NCBI GenBank assembly: GCA_902530985.1
Contig: CACACI010000011.1
Location: 1 to 35,590 of the forward strand
Direction: 5' to 3'
Source: an uncultured Alphaproteobacteria bacterium
GTDB lineage: Bacteria; Pseudomonadota; Alphaproteobacteria; Methylaequorales; Methylaequoraceae
DNA length: 35,590 nt
The position numbers and the translations under genes are program-made. Each line of letters opens with the position of its first letter. Position 1 is the stretch's first letter. Positions 16,499 to 24,649 of the stretch are shown here, piece by piece. The notes beneath the pieces were generated by a model. That model made no database searches, was not told the origin of the DNA, and worked only from the letters and a program-made list of their open reading frames with translations.

Positions 16499-16547
16499 AT
16501 TTAAAATATGTGAAAAATTATCTAGTTAAATTTCACATATTTTAAAT
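16499..16547. repeat. 17-bp perfect inverted repeat
   Basis: ATTTAAAATATGTGAAA (16499-16515) is perfectly complementary to 16531-16547, with a 15-nt AT-rich loop. It lies between the 41-residue small ORF and the lipoprotein gene. It could act as a weak terminator for the small ORF (a run of six T follows about 10 nt later on the minus strand), stabilise a message end, or be a protein-binding site. The stem is mostly A-T. Confidence 0.7.
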
Positions 16548-16562
16548 TACTTATGATTAATA

Positions 16563-16688
16563 TTATTTGTATCTTCTAGAAAAGCGAAATCCCCATCGAT
16601 TTTCTGAAGAATCCCAAACGGACTTTGTCTGCTCTGGAATCTTAACAAAAATATTATTAAATCTAATGATTTTTTTGGTTAATAACAT
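16563..16688 (-). CDS. 41-residue small protein (hypothetical)
   Basis: Short frame from ATG 16688 to TAA at 16563 with a good Shine-Dalgarno (GGAG, 8 bp before the ATG). The product is basic (about ten Lys/Arg) and its second half is aromatic-rich: SVWDSSENRWGFRFSRRYK. The codon content and ribosome site are better than chance for this AT-rich gap. Upstream, at 16718-16743, are two direct copies of GCATGTACT, 15 bp apart, which may be operator sites. No known family. Confidence 0.5.
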   Translation of the reverse strand: MLLTKKIIRFNNIFVKIPEQTKSVWDSSENRWGFRFSRRYK

Positions 16689-16852
16689 ACTTTTCACTCC
16701 ATTGTTAAAGTTAATTAGCATGTACTTTTGACGCATGTACTATGCGCCACTTTTAAACCATGTGGATGGTAATGATAATTTAAACAATAATTGCAAAAAA
16801 AACAAGTATTTGTTCTTTTTATGTCTAAAATATACTTTTACTAAGTAATAAA

Positions 16853-17749
16853 TTATTTTCTTTTAAAAAAGAAATCAGCAGTGAATTTATCTCCGAGATC
16901 ATGATGAATATTTTCATCGAACTTTAAAAAACCATTATTTTTCATAAATTTTTCAACTGGTATTGGGTTTTTATCATTTACCTCAATGGCACATTCCTTT
17001 ATTATATTATTCTTAAAAAATTTTTTCCCACCATTTAATACTCTTAATTCAAGTCCATCAACATCAACTTTAAGATGACTTGGAGGTTTAATCTTTAGTT
17101 CTAATAGCATCTCATCCAATGTTATTTTCTTTATCCATTGAAGTGATTTTTCACTCATCTCTTTCCTTCCTCCATCGCAATAATGATTTATTCCATTTTC
17201 AACAGAATTGAATGTTTCCCCAGCTACAGGTTTTGTATGATTTATGAGTTTTTCATAACCTTTTTTATCATCACAGGCAGCTTGCACAATTTCAATGTTG
17301 AGTTTTTTATTGAGTTTTGATTCTATTAAAAAATTTGTTTTTAAAATGCTTTCGATACTAGGAGTAAATGGTTCAACAAAAACAACATTAGACCCATGAA
17401 GAAAATTCACCATGAATCCCTCAAGTCCATTTGCAGAGCCAATATCCCAAAGAGTTTTACAATTTTTTAGATTCAATAACCACTTATATAGCTTATCATC
17501 TTTATCTCTTCCAAATGCCATCCATCTTTTTATTTCCCTTGGAGATCTCGTAACAATTGGTAGTTTTTTTTTTTGATCCGAACTCAATAAAGGTTTAATG
17601 GCATAGAAATTTCCCAACTCTCTATTATAGGAAAATCTTCCTCCAGATACTAAGAAAAATATGATAAGTTCAAGATTATGCCAGGGTTGTTTAAGGGTAT
17701 TTCTTAGGAACTTTGGCAGAAACATTGAAATTTTGTGAGCAAAAGTCAT
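16853..17749 (-). CDS. FkbM-family SAM-dependent methyltransferase
   Basis: 298 residues. The SAM-binding motif is TLWDIGSANGLEGFMV (about 94-109), followed by the acidic motif II VVFVEP and, near the C-terminus, the FkbM signature LKVDVDGLELRVLNGGKKF. FkbM enzymes O-methylate sugars or other small molecules, often in glycan or secondary-metabolite pathways. An amphipathic N-terminal stretch (LELIIFFLVSGG) may associate with the membrane. It lies 22 bp downstream of the PhyH-type dioxygenase on the same strand, so both may modify the same unknown molecule. Confidence 0.87.
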   Translation of the reverse strand: MTFAHKISMFLPKFLRNTLKQPWHNLELIIFFLVSGGRFSYNRELGNFYAIKPLLSSDQKKKLPIVTRSPREIKRWMAFGRDKDDKLYKWLLNLKNCKTLWDIGSANGLEGFMVNFLHGSNVVFVEPFTPSIESILKTNFLIESKLNKKLNIEIVQAACDDKKGYEKLINHTKPVAGETFNSVENGINHYCDGGRKEMSEKSLQWIKKITLDEMLLELKIKPPSHLKVDVDGLELRVLNGGKKFFKNNIIKECAIEVNDKNPIPVEKFMKNNGFLKFDENIHHDLGDKFTADFFFKRK

Positions 17750-17771
17750 TATAAATCTTTAAAAAAATACC

Positions 17772-18752
17772 TTACTTGACAAGCTTAAAAAAGAGTTTGT
17801 TTTTAAATAAATTATATATCAACCTAATTTTAATTTTAAGAAAATCTATATAATATACAAGATCGATCATTTTTTTTAAGAATGTATATTTTTTTGTTTT
17901 ATCAAAGGCTCTAGAATGGTAGTTTTGATGAGGTATCATGTATTCTTTTCCTAATCCCAAAACACTTAGTTGGTTAGAATTTAAATGCCCAAGATCATTC
18001 AAGAAAACTGGTATTTTCATTTTAGTCCTTCTTCCAAATTTATTTAATTTATAATAATCAAAAATAAGTACGGTCCTATCTTTTTTACTTGGTTGTTCTG
18101 GCCCATGAAAGCCTCTGTCATCAAAAAGCACTAAATCACCTTTTTTTCCATGTACTTTTACCATTTTTTTTAGAATTTCTGACTTTTCACTTTCAGGGTA
18201 TTTTGATAAAGAAGTACCTCTGTCAATTTTAAAATTATGAGATTGAGAGCAATAACAAAATGCACCTTCATTTGTGTCGTGTAGATAAATCATTCCTCCT
18301 ACTCCAAGTGGCGTACTCATATCTTTTTTATTGAGTTTGACATTATCTTCTCGATGACTTTTTAGGTTCCAACCATTTGAAAAGTCTTTATGAAATGGAA
18401 AATATTCTAAATTGATTCCTTGATCAAACTTTAAATTACATTCAGCTAATGTAAATTCGCCATTAAGATATTTCTTTACAAATGATAAAATTTCTTTTTT
18501 AACAAAACAATTAACCATTTCACCACCAATAAGTAATGGATCAAATAATTTTTTGGGAAGATCTTTTTTGTAATATCCATATGAGCCTAAAATAGAAGGC
18601 CTGATCAATACGTCTTCACATTCAAGGCTTATTTTATTAATAAAAGTTGTGTCAAATATATTTCGTAGTGAAACAAATCCATTTTGTTTTATAAATTTTA
18701 GAGGTTTGTTCCATGAAAAACTTTTTTTTTTTATATCAAAGCAATATTCCAT
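17772..18752 (-). CDS. Phytanoyl-CoA dioxygenase (PhyH) family protein
   Basis: 326 residues with a double-stranded beta-helix core. The Fe(II) triad can be placed as H-x-D in YFPFHKDFSNGW and the distal His in DRGFHGPEQPS, followed by Arg in KKDRTVLIFDYYK for 2-oxoglutarate binding. Proteins of this family hydroxylate small molecules using 2-oxoglutarate and oxygen; the substrate here is unknown. It forms a likely two-gene unit with the FkbM methyltransferase downstream. The C-terminal 50 residues are hydrophobic and basic and may touch the membrane. It diverges from the secreted-protein gene at 18855. Confidence 0.85.
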   Translation of the reverse strand: MEYCFDIKKKSFSWNKPLKFIKQNGFVSLRNIFDTTFINKISLECEDVLIRPSILGSYGYYKKDLPKKLFDPLLIGGEMVNCFVKKEILSFVKKYLNGEFTLAECNLKFDQGINLEYFPFHKDFSNGWNLKSHREDNVKLNKKDMSTPLGVGGMIYLHDTNEGAFCYCSQSHNFKIDRGTSLSKYPESEKSEILKKMVKVHGKKGDLVLFDDRGFHGPEQPSKKDRTVLIFDYYKLNKFGRRTKMKIPVFLNDLGHLNSNQLSVLGLGKEYMIPHQNYHSRAFDKTKKYTFLKKMIDLVYYIDFLKIKIRLIYNLFKNKLFFKLVK

Positions 18753-18854
18753 AAATCAAATTATTTTATTAAACTATTAAGTAAACCTATATTTTATTTT
18801 TTATTAATATACAAGTATTGAATATCCATGACATAGTTATATTCTAGAAAAATA

Positions 18855-19217
18855 ATGATAAAATATTTGTTTGCAATTTTAATAATTTCATCAACTGTCT
18901 CTTCAGGAGAAATTGACGGAAAAGGATTGGTATGCAAAGTTTATGGAGATACTATCGGATATTTTTTTGATTTAGATAGGGCTTTTGAATATAAGGTTGC
19001 TGGAGGTAAAGAGGGGCTGGAAATCAATAAGAAAGATGTTGGAAAATATTATACTAATGAGAATTCAATTTTCATAAATGAAATCAAAATAAACAGAAAA
19101 GATTTAAGTTTTCAAAAATATTCATCATTTAGAGGGAAATGTGAAGCTTTTGATGATTTTGAATCATTTAAAAATGGATTCAATATTGAAGAATTAATCA
19201 AAGACAATAAAATTTAA
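18855..19217 (+). CDS. Small secreted GKGLxC protein (hypothetical)
   Basis: 120 residues with signal peptide MIKYLFAILIISSTVSSGE. The mature protein starts with the motif DGKGLVCKV and has a second Cys in RGKCEAFDD after the stretch IKINRKDLSFQ. The gene at 21978 shows the same order (VGKGLSC, then LNRKTLDL, then LECSFLSDD), so the two are members of one secreted two-Cys family. Function unknown. One base separates its stop from the next start, so it is co-transcribed with the DUF2721 gene. Confidence 0.75.
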   Translation: MIKYLFAILIISSTVSSGEIDGKGLVCKVYGDTIGYFFDLDRAFEYKVAGGKEGLEINKKDVGKYYTNENSIFINEIKINRKDLSFQKYSSFRGKCEAFDDFESFKNGFNIEELIKDNKI

Positions 19218-19218
19218 A

Positions 19219-19638
19219 ATGAAAAGTTTTCAATTAACTTACGCAGCTTTTTTGTTTCCAGCTATACCATTAATGATGTTAACTTTTGGAAACAGATGGA
19301 TTGCAATCAGTAAATTAATAAGGCAAATGCATGCAGACTTTATTGATAAAAAAAATAGAAACGAAGCTGCAAAAAAATATTTAACTCAAATTAAGATTTT
19401 AAATTTAAGATTACAATACGTGAAATATATGCAGCTTTTTTCTGGTTTAGCTTTTATATTTAATCTTTTTTCGATCTTAGTTGGAATATTTGATATTATG
19501 ATAACTCCATATTTATTTTCATTTGCAATAATTTTATTTTCTTTAGCTCTTTGTATTTTTATTGTGGAGATTAACTTGAGTAGTAAGGCTTTAAAAACGC
19601 ATTTAGAAGATATAGAAGATCAGAAAAACAAGAATTAA
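19219..19638 (+). CDS. DUF2721 family membrane protein
   Basis: 139 residues. Three predicted membrane helices: N-terminal (FLFPAIPLMMLTFGNRW), and two near the C-terminus (about 72-93 and 97-118), with a charged helical middle that contains the family pattern of an N-terminal helix followed by NR-x-x-x-x-x-K/Q-x-I-R. This matches DUF2721, a family of small inner-membrane proteins of unknown role. Its ATG is one base after the stop of the GKGLxC gene. Confidence 0.75.
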   Translation: MKSFQLTYAAFLFPAIPLMMLTFGNRWIAISKLIRQMHADFIDKKNRNEAAKKYLTQIKILNLRLQYVKYMQLFSGLAFIFNLFSILVGIFDIMITPYLFSFAIILFSLALCIFIVEINLSSKALKTHLEDIEDQKNKN

Positions 19639-19704
19639 AACTAATTTTATACTTTGTTGATAGAAATATCTTGAGTTTTTTTATTTTAATATTAAAAAAC
19701 TAAT

Positions 19705-20352
19705 ATGATTTTAGTTAATTTATTTAAAAGGATAAAAGTTTTTGCCTTCTTGTATTCTTTGTTTATATTTCAATTTGCCTATACAGCAGACTTTAGTTCT
19801 AGAAAAAATTTTAATAAATTACTCAATGGTTTCTATAAAAATGAAATCTATAAATGTAGTTATATTAACAAATCATGGAGCACTGGTTTTGAGGAATATC
19901 CTTATGGCATGGTAATGAATAGTGGGGCATTCAGAAATGTTTTAGTATTTAATAATAAGAAGATAATTGGTACATTATGGCCTAATATTGGTGAAATATC
20001 GGTAGATAGAGGGGTAAGAAAATATCAGTTATGGAAAAAAATAAATAACGATGAATATTCTTTGCTTAATTCAGATTATCTTGAAGATTTGAACAGTGCG
20101 GATATTGATTTAATGAAAGGTCAGACCTTTCCTGAATATAAAACTTATTTTGATAATGAAAGTTTGAAAATAAGTATTAAACATTGGATTACTGATTTTT
20201 ATAGTTGTGAAGTAATCGAATCCTCAAACTTTGCCAAAAAAAAACTAATTGATATTTTTGTTAATCAAAATGATTATGTAAAAAAAGATTTTGCTTACAG
20301 AGAAAAAAACCCAAGCTTATTTAATAACAAAATAGAACTAATACCAAACTAA
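19705..20352 (+). CDS. Secreted protein (hypothetical)
   Basis: 215 residues with an N-terminal signal segment (KVFAFLYSLFIFQFAYTAD). The mature region has two Cys (IYKCSYIN and FYSCEVIE) and is rich in Tyr, Asn and Lys. No recognised family. It may be distantly like the other small secreted two-Cys proteins in this window but is longer. 66 bp separate it from the DUF2721 gene, so it may have its own promoter. Confidence 0.68.
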   Translation: MILVNLFKRIKVFAFLYSLFIFQFAYTADFSSRKNFNKLLNGFYKNEIYKCSYINKSWSTGFEEYPYGMVMNSGAFRNVLVFNNKKIIGTLWPNIGEISVDRGVRKYQLWKKINNDEYSLLNSDYLEDLNSADIDLMKGQTFPEYKTYFDNESLKISIKHWITDFYSCEVIESSNFAKKKLIDIFVNQNDYVKKDFAYREKNPSLFNNKIELIPN

Positions 20353-20439
20353 TTGTGGTAGTTCTGTGGTAAATATATGTTAATTATATCGGAATGTTAT
20401 ATTTATTTTACTGTATAAGAGGCATTTAATAATATTTGT

Positions 20440-20607
20440 ATGTCAAAAATTAATTTAGGTTTAATTTTATTATTAATAGTTCTGATTTTGAACTTTTATA
20501 TGCTTTTTATATACATTGTTGATCAGAAGTTGATAAAGCAAGAAATAAGTAGCATCAACATTAAGATTGATGACATAGATAGGGATATTCATGAACTTCA
20601 TGAATAA
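20440..20607 (+). CDS. Small membrane protein with coiled-coil tail (hypothetical)
   Basis: 55-residue frame from ATG 20440. One membrane helix (about 6-27, LGLILLLIVLILNFYMLFIY) is followed by a charged amphipathic helix (about 28-55) ending DRDIHELHE, the layout of small FtsL/FtsB-like or YtxG-like single-pass proteins. It fills an otherwise empty gap upstream of the convergent cold-shock gene. A GAGG sequence lies about 18 bp upstream, too far for a normal ribosome site, so support is moderate. Confidence 0.5.
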   Translation: MSKINLGLILLLIVLILNFYMLFIYIVDQKLIKQEISSINIKIDDIDRDIHELHE

Positions 20608-20641
20608 AACCACATAAAATTGATTAGATTATTTTGCTAGA

Positions 20642-20842
20642 CTACACTTTTAAGTTAACAGCTGAATTTTTTCCATTTTCCTCAGCTATTTCGAATGTAA
20701 TTTCTTGACCTTCGTCTAAATTCTCGATTCCAGAGTTTTTCAGAGCGGTTTTATGGACAAATACGTCTTTAGAACCATCTTCGGGCTGAATAAAACCATA
20801 CCCTTTTTTGAAATTAAACCACTTTACTTTACCTTTTAACAT
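20642..20842 (-). CDS. Cold-shock domain protein (CspA family)
   Basis: 66 residues, a single OB-fold cold-shock domain with both RNA-binding motifs: [10 protein letters not shown] (RNP1, normally KGFGFI) and VFVHKTAL (RNP2), after the usual start KGKVKWFN. It binds single-stranded RNA or DNA and acts as an RNA chaperone. A strong Shine-Dalgarno (AAGGAG, 7 bp before the ATG) fits high expression. The upstream 300 bp are gene-free, consistent with a long leader. Confidence 0.96.
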   Translation of the reverse strand: MLKGKVKWFNFKKGYGFIQPEDGSKDVFVHKTALKNSGIENLDEGQEITFEIAEENGKNSAVNLKV

Positions 20843-21159
20843 TATACTCCTTATAAAAATTTTAGGTTTCTTATTACCTAACTATATTAAAATAAACTGA
20901 ATTGATTCTAAACAATTTTTTCGAACTCGAAAAGTGCAAGTATGCAATAACATTTTACTTCAAAAACATATTATTATTATTTTATACTATTAAATAGATT
21001 AATAAAATAAAAAAACAAGATCAAAAAGAAAATAAATAACTTTTTTATTTAATCATAAAATTTATTATTGCAAAATCTTTGATTAAAGTTAGTTATAGTT
21101 TATTAGATCTTTTATACTAATTGATTTGATTTGATGACTTTTATTAGTGAAGAGAATAA
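20843..21159. other. Gene-free AT-rich spacer upstream of cold-shock gene and zinc-ribbon gene
   Basis: No convincing frame on either strand. It should hold the divergent promoters of the cold-shock gene (minus) and of the zinc-ribbon mini-gene (plus). A short perfect inverted repeat TTTTCGA-AC-TCGAAAA lies at 20918-20933; it would be in the leader, or just upstream, of the cold-shock message, where such genes often have regulatory structure. Nothing else stands out except AT-rich tracts. Confidence 0.5.
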
Positions 21160-21339
21160 ATGAAAATAAATGAACAAGGTACCTGTTTTAAATGTGATGA
21201 ACTGTTTTTAGAGCTATTCAGATGTAAATTTGATGAAAGGGGTAATTGGGTTCTTATTTGCAAAAATTGCTTAGAAGAGTCAAAAGTTAATAATATTTTT
21301 TTCCAATACGGAGGAGAAACTTGGAAATCAAAAAAGTGA
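21160..21339 (+). CDS. Zinc-ribbon mini-protein (hypothetical)
   Basis: 59-residue frame from ATG 21160 to TGA 21339. Two Cys pairs spaced like a treble-clef or zinc-ribbon site: CFKC (residues 9-12) and CKNC (34-37), with WVLICKNCLEES around the second. It most likely binds one zinc ion. A weak purine tract (AGAGAA) precedes the ATG. It ends 15 bp before the ATG of the SRAP gene, so the two are probably one operon. Confidence 0.68.
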   Translation: MKINEQGTCFKCDELFLELFRCKFDERGNWVLICKNCLEESKVNNIFFQYGGETWKSKK

Positions 21340-21354
21340 AGATAGGCCTTGTAT

Positions 21355-21915
21355 ATGTGTGGTAGATATGCACTTTATTCTGATAAAATTATTGGTTTAA
21401 ATTTTAAAATTAAAATTGAGAAAAATTACAATATTTCTCCAAATCAAGAAGTTGTGATAATAGATGAGGATTATAAAGTACGTAAATTCAAATGGGGAAT
21501 AAAACCAGAATGGAAAGATACATCAATAATTAATGCTAGAAATGAAACCTTAAAAGAAAAAAAAACTTTTAAGTATTCCAAGAAATGTGTTTTTATCGCT
21601 GATGGTTATTATGAATGGATGCGTCATAATTCTGGGATTATTCCATATTATCATTACTTAGAGAATAATCACCTTTTTTTTGGAGGGGTATATGATAACA
21701 CTGGATGTTGTATTGTAACAAAGGCTAGTGCCGAGTATTTGTCAAAAATTTATAAAAGACAACCCTTTTTTTTAAATCAAAGGCATATACAATTATGGAT
21801 TGAAAATAAAGAGGATAAAATAAATTTTGATGAAATAATTAACTTTCATCCTGTTAGTAGAGCAGTTAATAGTGTTTGGGTTAATACACCTGAATTAATA
21901 AAAGAGGCGGTATGA
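21355..21915 (+). CDS. SRAP-domain (YedK/HMCES-like) protein with altered active-site His
   Basis: 186 residues, starting at ATG 21355 so that Cys2 becomes the N-terminal residue after Met removal, as required in this family. SRAP proteins form a thiazolidine crosslink with abasic sites in single-stranded DNA. Seen here: MCGRYA, INARNET (Asn60), DGYYEW (Glu87) and FHPVSRAVN. The motif that is IHDRRP in E. coli YedK (His160) reads IYKRQP, with Tyr133 in place of the His. The protein is slightly shorter than YedK (222 residues). A TTG 6 bp upstream would block the N-terminal Cys and was rejected. Confidence 0.92.
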   Translation: MCGRYALYSDKIIGLNFKIKIEKNYNISPNQEVVIIDEDYKVRKFKWGIKPEWKDTSIINARNETLKEKKTFKYSKKCVFIADGYYEWMRHNSGIIPYYHYLENNHLFFGGVYDNTGCCIVTKASAEYLSKIYKRQPFFLNQRHIQLWIENKEDKINFDEIINFHPVSRAVNSVWVNTPELIKEAV

Positions 21916-21977
21916 TATTGATGCAATTAAGAAATTATAAAATATTAATTAATTCAATTATTTATATATAGAGCCTA

Positions 21978-22445
21978 ATGGTAAATATGAAAAAAAAAAT
22001 CATATTAATTTTGTTTTGTCTTTTAATTAATAATGAAACTTTTAGTTCGCCTGTTGGCAAAGGGTTATCTTGTTATTCAAAAAATATTATTAATGAATAC
22101 CAATATGAAAAATTTCGTGGAATATATTTTGAGTCAACTAAATCTGTAAGAGTTGTTAGTTTTAAAAATAAAAATAATTCATTACAAATTATTTCCAAGC
22201 AGACCCCATATAAAATCTCTGATGACAAAATAAATTTTAAGATAAAATTTATATGGTATGGAAATATTTCATTTGAAAATTTTATTTTAAATAGAAAAAC
22301 CCTAGATCTTAACCATGAATTAAAAAGCAAACAATATAATCTAGAATGTAGTTTTCTATCAGATGATTTCATGAAAGAAATGAGTAAAATTAAATCGAAA
22401 TTTCAAGTTCATTTTGACAATGAATTAAAATCAAACAAGATTTAA
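21978..22445 (+). CDS. Small secreted GKGLxC protein (hypothetical)
   Basis: 155 residues with a signal peptide (MKKKIILILFCLLINNETFSS). The start could be ATG 21978 or the Met at 21987. The mature protein opens with VGKGLSCYSKN and later has FILNRKTLDLN and LECSFLSDDF, the same order of motifs as in the secreted protein at 18855, so they belong to one family. Two Cys in the mature chain could form a disulfide. Function unknown. It follows the SRAP gene by 62 bp. Confidence 0.72.
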   Translation: MVNMKKKIILILFCLLINNETFSSPVGKGLSCYSKNIINEYQYEKFRGIYFESTKSVRVVSFKNKNNSLQIISKQTPYKISDDKINFKIKFIWYGNISFENFILNRKTLDLNHELKSKQYNLECSFLSDDFMKEMSKIKSKFQVHFDNELKSNKI

Positions 22446-22489
22446 TTAGTTAATTTAGTTATATATTAAAAAAGAAATTAATAAGATAT

Positions 22490-22520
22490 TTGCAATTTAA
22501 TTATTTAGAACCGGTATAAT
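22490..22520 (+). promoter_or_regulatory. Candidate promoter of the GIY-YIG/recQ operon
   Basis: TTGCAA (22490-22495) and a perfect TATAAT (22515-22520), 19 bp apart, end about 20 bp before the ATG at 22540. The -10 is good and the -35 moderate; the spacing is longer than optimal. Confidence 0.45.
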
Positions 22521-22539
22521 ACAAGGGATTAAATTAGTG

Positions 22540-22791
22540 ATGTGGTGGGTATATATTATAAAATGTAGTAACAATAGTCTATACACAGGCATTAGCATTG
22601 ACGTAGAACGTCGATTTCTAGAACATCAATATAATAATAAGAAAGCATCAAAATACTGTGCTAGATTAAGACCGCTAAAGTTAGTTTATAAAAGTCGTGC
22701 TTTTAATAATAAAAGTGATGCATCCATAGAAGAAAATCGAATAAAAAAGTTAAGCCGCAAGGATAAACTTAGCATCATAAAAATTAAATAA
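22540..22791 (+). CDS. GIY-YIG nuclease-like protein (UPF0213/YhbQ family)
   Basis: 83 residues from ATG 22540 (a GTG one codon upstream is also in frame). A compact GIY-YIG domain: WVYIIKCSNNSLYTGIS has the VYI...YTG pair, followed by DVERRFLEHQ with the catalytic-type Arg and His, and the C-terminal Glu in IEENRIKKL. Such stand-alone proteins are thought to act in DNA repair but lack a defined substrate. Its stop overlaps the start of recQ by one base (TAATG), so the two are translationally coupled, which supports a repair role. Confidence 0.9.
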   Translation: MWWVYIIKCSNNSLYTGISIDVERRFLEHQYNNKKASKYCARLRPLKLVYKSRAFNNKSDASIEENRIKKLSRKDKLSIIKIK

Positions 22792-24590
22792 TGATTGATT
22801 TAAAAATAACATTAGCGAATGTATTTGGTTTTAATTCTTTTAGACCAGGGCAAGAAGATATCATTAATCATTTGATGCAAAAAAAAAGTTTGCTTGCTGT
22901 TATGCCCACAGGAGCGGGAAAGTCATTATGTTATCAACTTCCTGCTTTATTGTTTGAAAATCAAACTATAGTTGTATCTCCTTTAGTTGCTTTAATGAAT
23001 GATCAAGTTGATGTTTTAAAAGATTTAGGTATTAAAGCTGAAAGAGTTCATTCAGGTATGAGTGAATCCGATAGGTCGAAAGCATGGGAAGGTTTTCAAA
23101 ATAGCTGGATAAAGATTTTATATATTTCTCCTGAATCTCTTATGCGTGATTCAATGTTAAATGCTCTAAGAACTTTAAAAATTAGTATGTTTGTAATTGA
23201 TGAGGCTCATTGTATTTCTAAGTGGGGGAGTGATTTTAGAAAAGAATATGAACAACTTAAAGATTTGCAATACCATTTTCCAAATGCCATTATTTCTGCT
23301 TTTACAGCAACAGCTGATGAAGAAACTCGAGCTGATATTAATAATAAGTTAACTAATAATAAAGCAAAAATATTCTTATATGGATTTAATAGACCAAATT
23401 TATCTCTTGCAGTTCAACAAAAATATAATTGGCGTGAACAACTTATTGATTTTTTAGAAGATAGATATAACCAGTCAGGTATTGTTTATTGCCTATCTAG
23501 AAAACAAACAGAAGATTGTGCAGAATTTCTATCAAAGAAAGGGTTTAAAGCTATAGCTTTTCACGCAGGTCTCGACACAAAAGTAAAAAATAATGCTCAG
23601 GACAGATTTATGACCGAAGATAATTTAATTATTTGTGCAACCATTGCCTTTGGTATGGGGATAGATAAGGCTAATGTTCGTTTTATAGCTCATGTTAGTC
23701 TACCAGCGAGTATGGAAGCCTTTTATCAAGAAATAGGAAGAGCAGGTAGAGATGGAGAAGACTCTGATACTATGTTAATTTTTGGAAATGATGATGTTTA
23801 TAAAAGAAAAGGCTTCATTGATAATAGTAATGCACCAGATAGTTTTAAAATAAAAGAACATAAGCGATTAGACGCATTAGTTACTTACTGTAATTCAGCT
23901 ACATGTAGGCGCCAAACTCTGCTATCTTATTTTATGGAATCATGCGAACCGTGCGAAAAGTGTGATAACTGTATTAATCCTCCTGAAAGAATTCAAGGAA
24001 CTGAATATGCCCTAATGGTTTTAAAAACAATTTATTATACAGGTCAGTATTTTGGATCCAATCATATAATTAATGTATTAAGAGGTGTTTTTAATGAAAA
24101 AGTAAGATCTAGAGGTCACGACAAAATAAAAACATTTGGATTTGGGAAAAATAATTCTACCATATTCTGGAAAACATTTATCCAACAAATGGTATCCTCA
24201 AACTGTTTACGTATTAATATCCAAAAGTATGGTGCAATACAAATTACTGAGGATGGCAAAAAAATCATAGAAGGGGATGATGAATATTTTTATCGTAAAA
24301 TTTTACTAGATACTCCAAAAAAAGAAAAAAAAAGTAAAATTGGAAGAATTAGCTCTAGTACTCTGCTAGAGGAAAAAAGCTTGTTATCTGCTTTAAAATC
24401 AATACGTTTGAAATTAGCTAAAAAAAGGGGGGTTCCTGCCTATATTATTTTTCCTGATACAACACTTCACCAAATGATAACTAATAAACCTCAAACCCTA
24501 GTTGAAATGAGTGAAATTAATGGTATTGGACCTCAAAAATTAGAAAAATATGGTGAAATATTCTTAAGTATTATCAAAGATTTTAATTGA
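22791..24590 (+). CDS. recQ: ATP-dependent DNA helicase RecQ
   Basis: 599 residues, close to the usual length (about 600). Helicase core with motif 0 FGFNSFRPGQEDII, Walker A MPTGAGKSLCYQLPAL, DEAHCISKWGSDFR, TATAD, and motif VI QEIGRAGRDGE; RecQ-C-terminal zinc site with Cys residues in CRRQTLL and CEPCEKCDNC; winged helix; and an HRDC domain at about 525-599. A 3'-5' helicase for recombination and fork repair. The aromatic-rich loop reads KWGSDFR, where many RecQ proteins have QWGHDFR. Coupled to the GIY-YIG gene upstream and ended by a terminator 6 bp after its stop. Confidence 0.97.
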   Translation: MIDLKITLANVFGFNSFRPGQEDIINHLMQKKSLLAVMPTGAGKSLCYQLPALLFENQTIVVSPLVALMNDQVDVLKDLGIKAERVHSGMSESDRSKAWEGFQNSWIKILYISPESLMRDSMLNALRTLKISMFVIDEAHCISKWGSDFRKEYEQLKDLQYHFPNAIISAFTATADEETRADINNKLTNNKAKIFLYGFNRPNLSLAVQQKYNWREQLIDFLEDRYNQSGIVYCLSRKQTEDCAEFLSKKGFKAIAFHAGLDTKVKNNAQDRFMTEDNLIICATIAFGMGIDKANVRFIAHVSLPASMEAFYQEIGRAGRDGEDSDTMLIFGNDDVYKRKGFIDNSNAPDSFKIKEHKRLDALVTYCNSATCRRQTLLSYFMESCEPCEKCDNCINPPERIQGTEYALMVLKTIYYTGQYFGSNHIINVLRGVFNEKVRSRGHDKIKTFGFGKNNSTIFWKTFIQQMVSSNCLRINIQKYGAIQITEDGKKIIEGDDEYFYRKILLDTPKKEKKSKIGRISSSTLLEEKSLLSALKSIRLKLAKKRGVPAYIIFPDTTLHQMITNKPQTLVEMSEINGIGPQKLEKYGEIFLSIIKDFN

Positions 24591-24591
24591 G

Positions 24592-24632
24592 CAAAAAAAA
24601 AGCCTGACTAAATTGCCAGGCTTTTTGAGTAA
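24592..24632. terminator. Bidirectional Rho-independent terminator between recQ and pqqA
   Basis: The arms AAAAAGCCTG and CAGGCTTTTT (about 24597-24626) flank an approximately 10-nt loop. On the plus strand it is followed by TTTTTG and ends recQ; on the minus strand it runs into nine T and ends the converging pqqA gene, whose stop is at 24650. This shows pqqA is a separate, single-gene transcript. Confidence 0.9.
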
Positions 24633-24649
24633 ATTCTAATCTCTACTGA

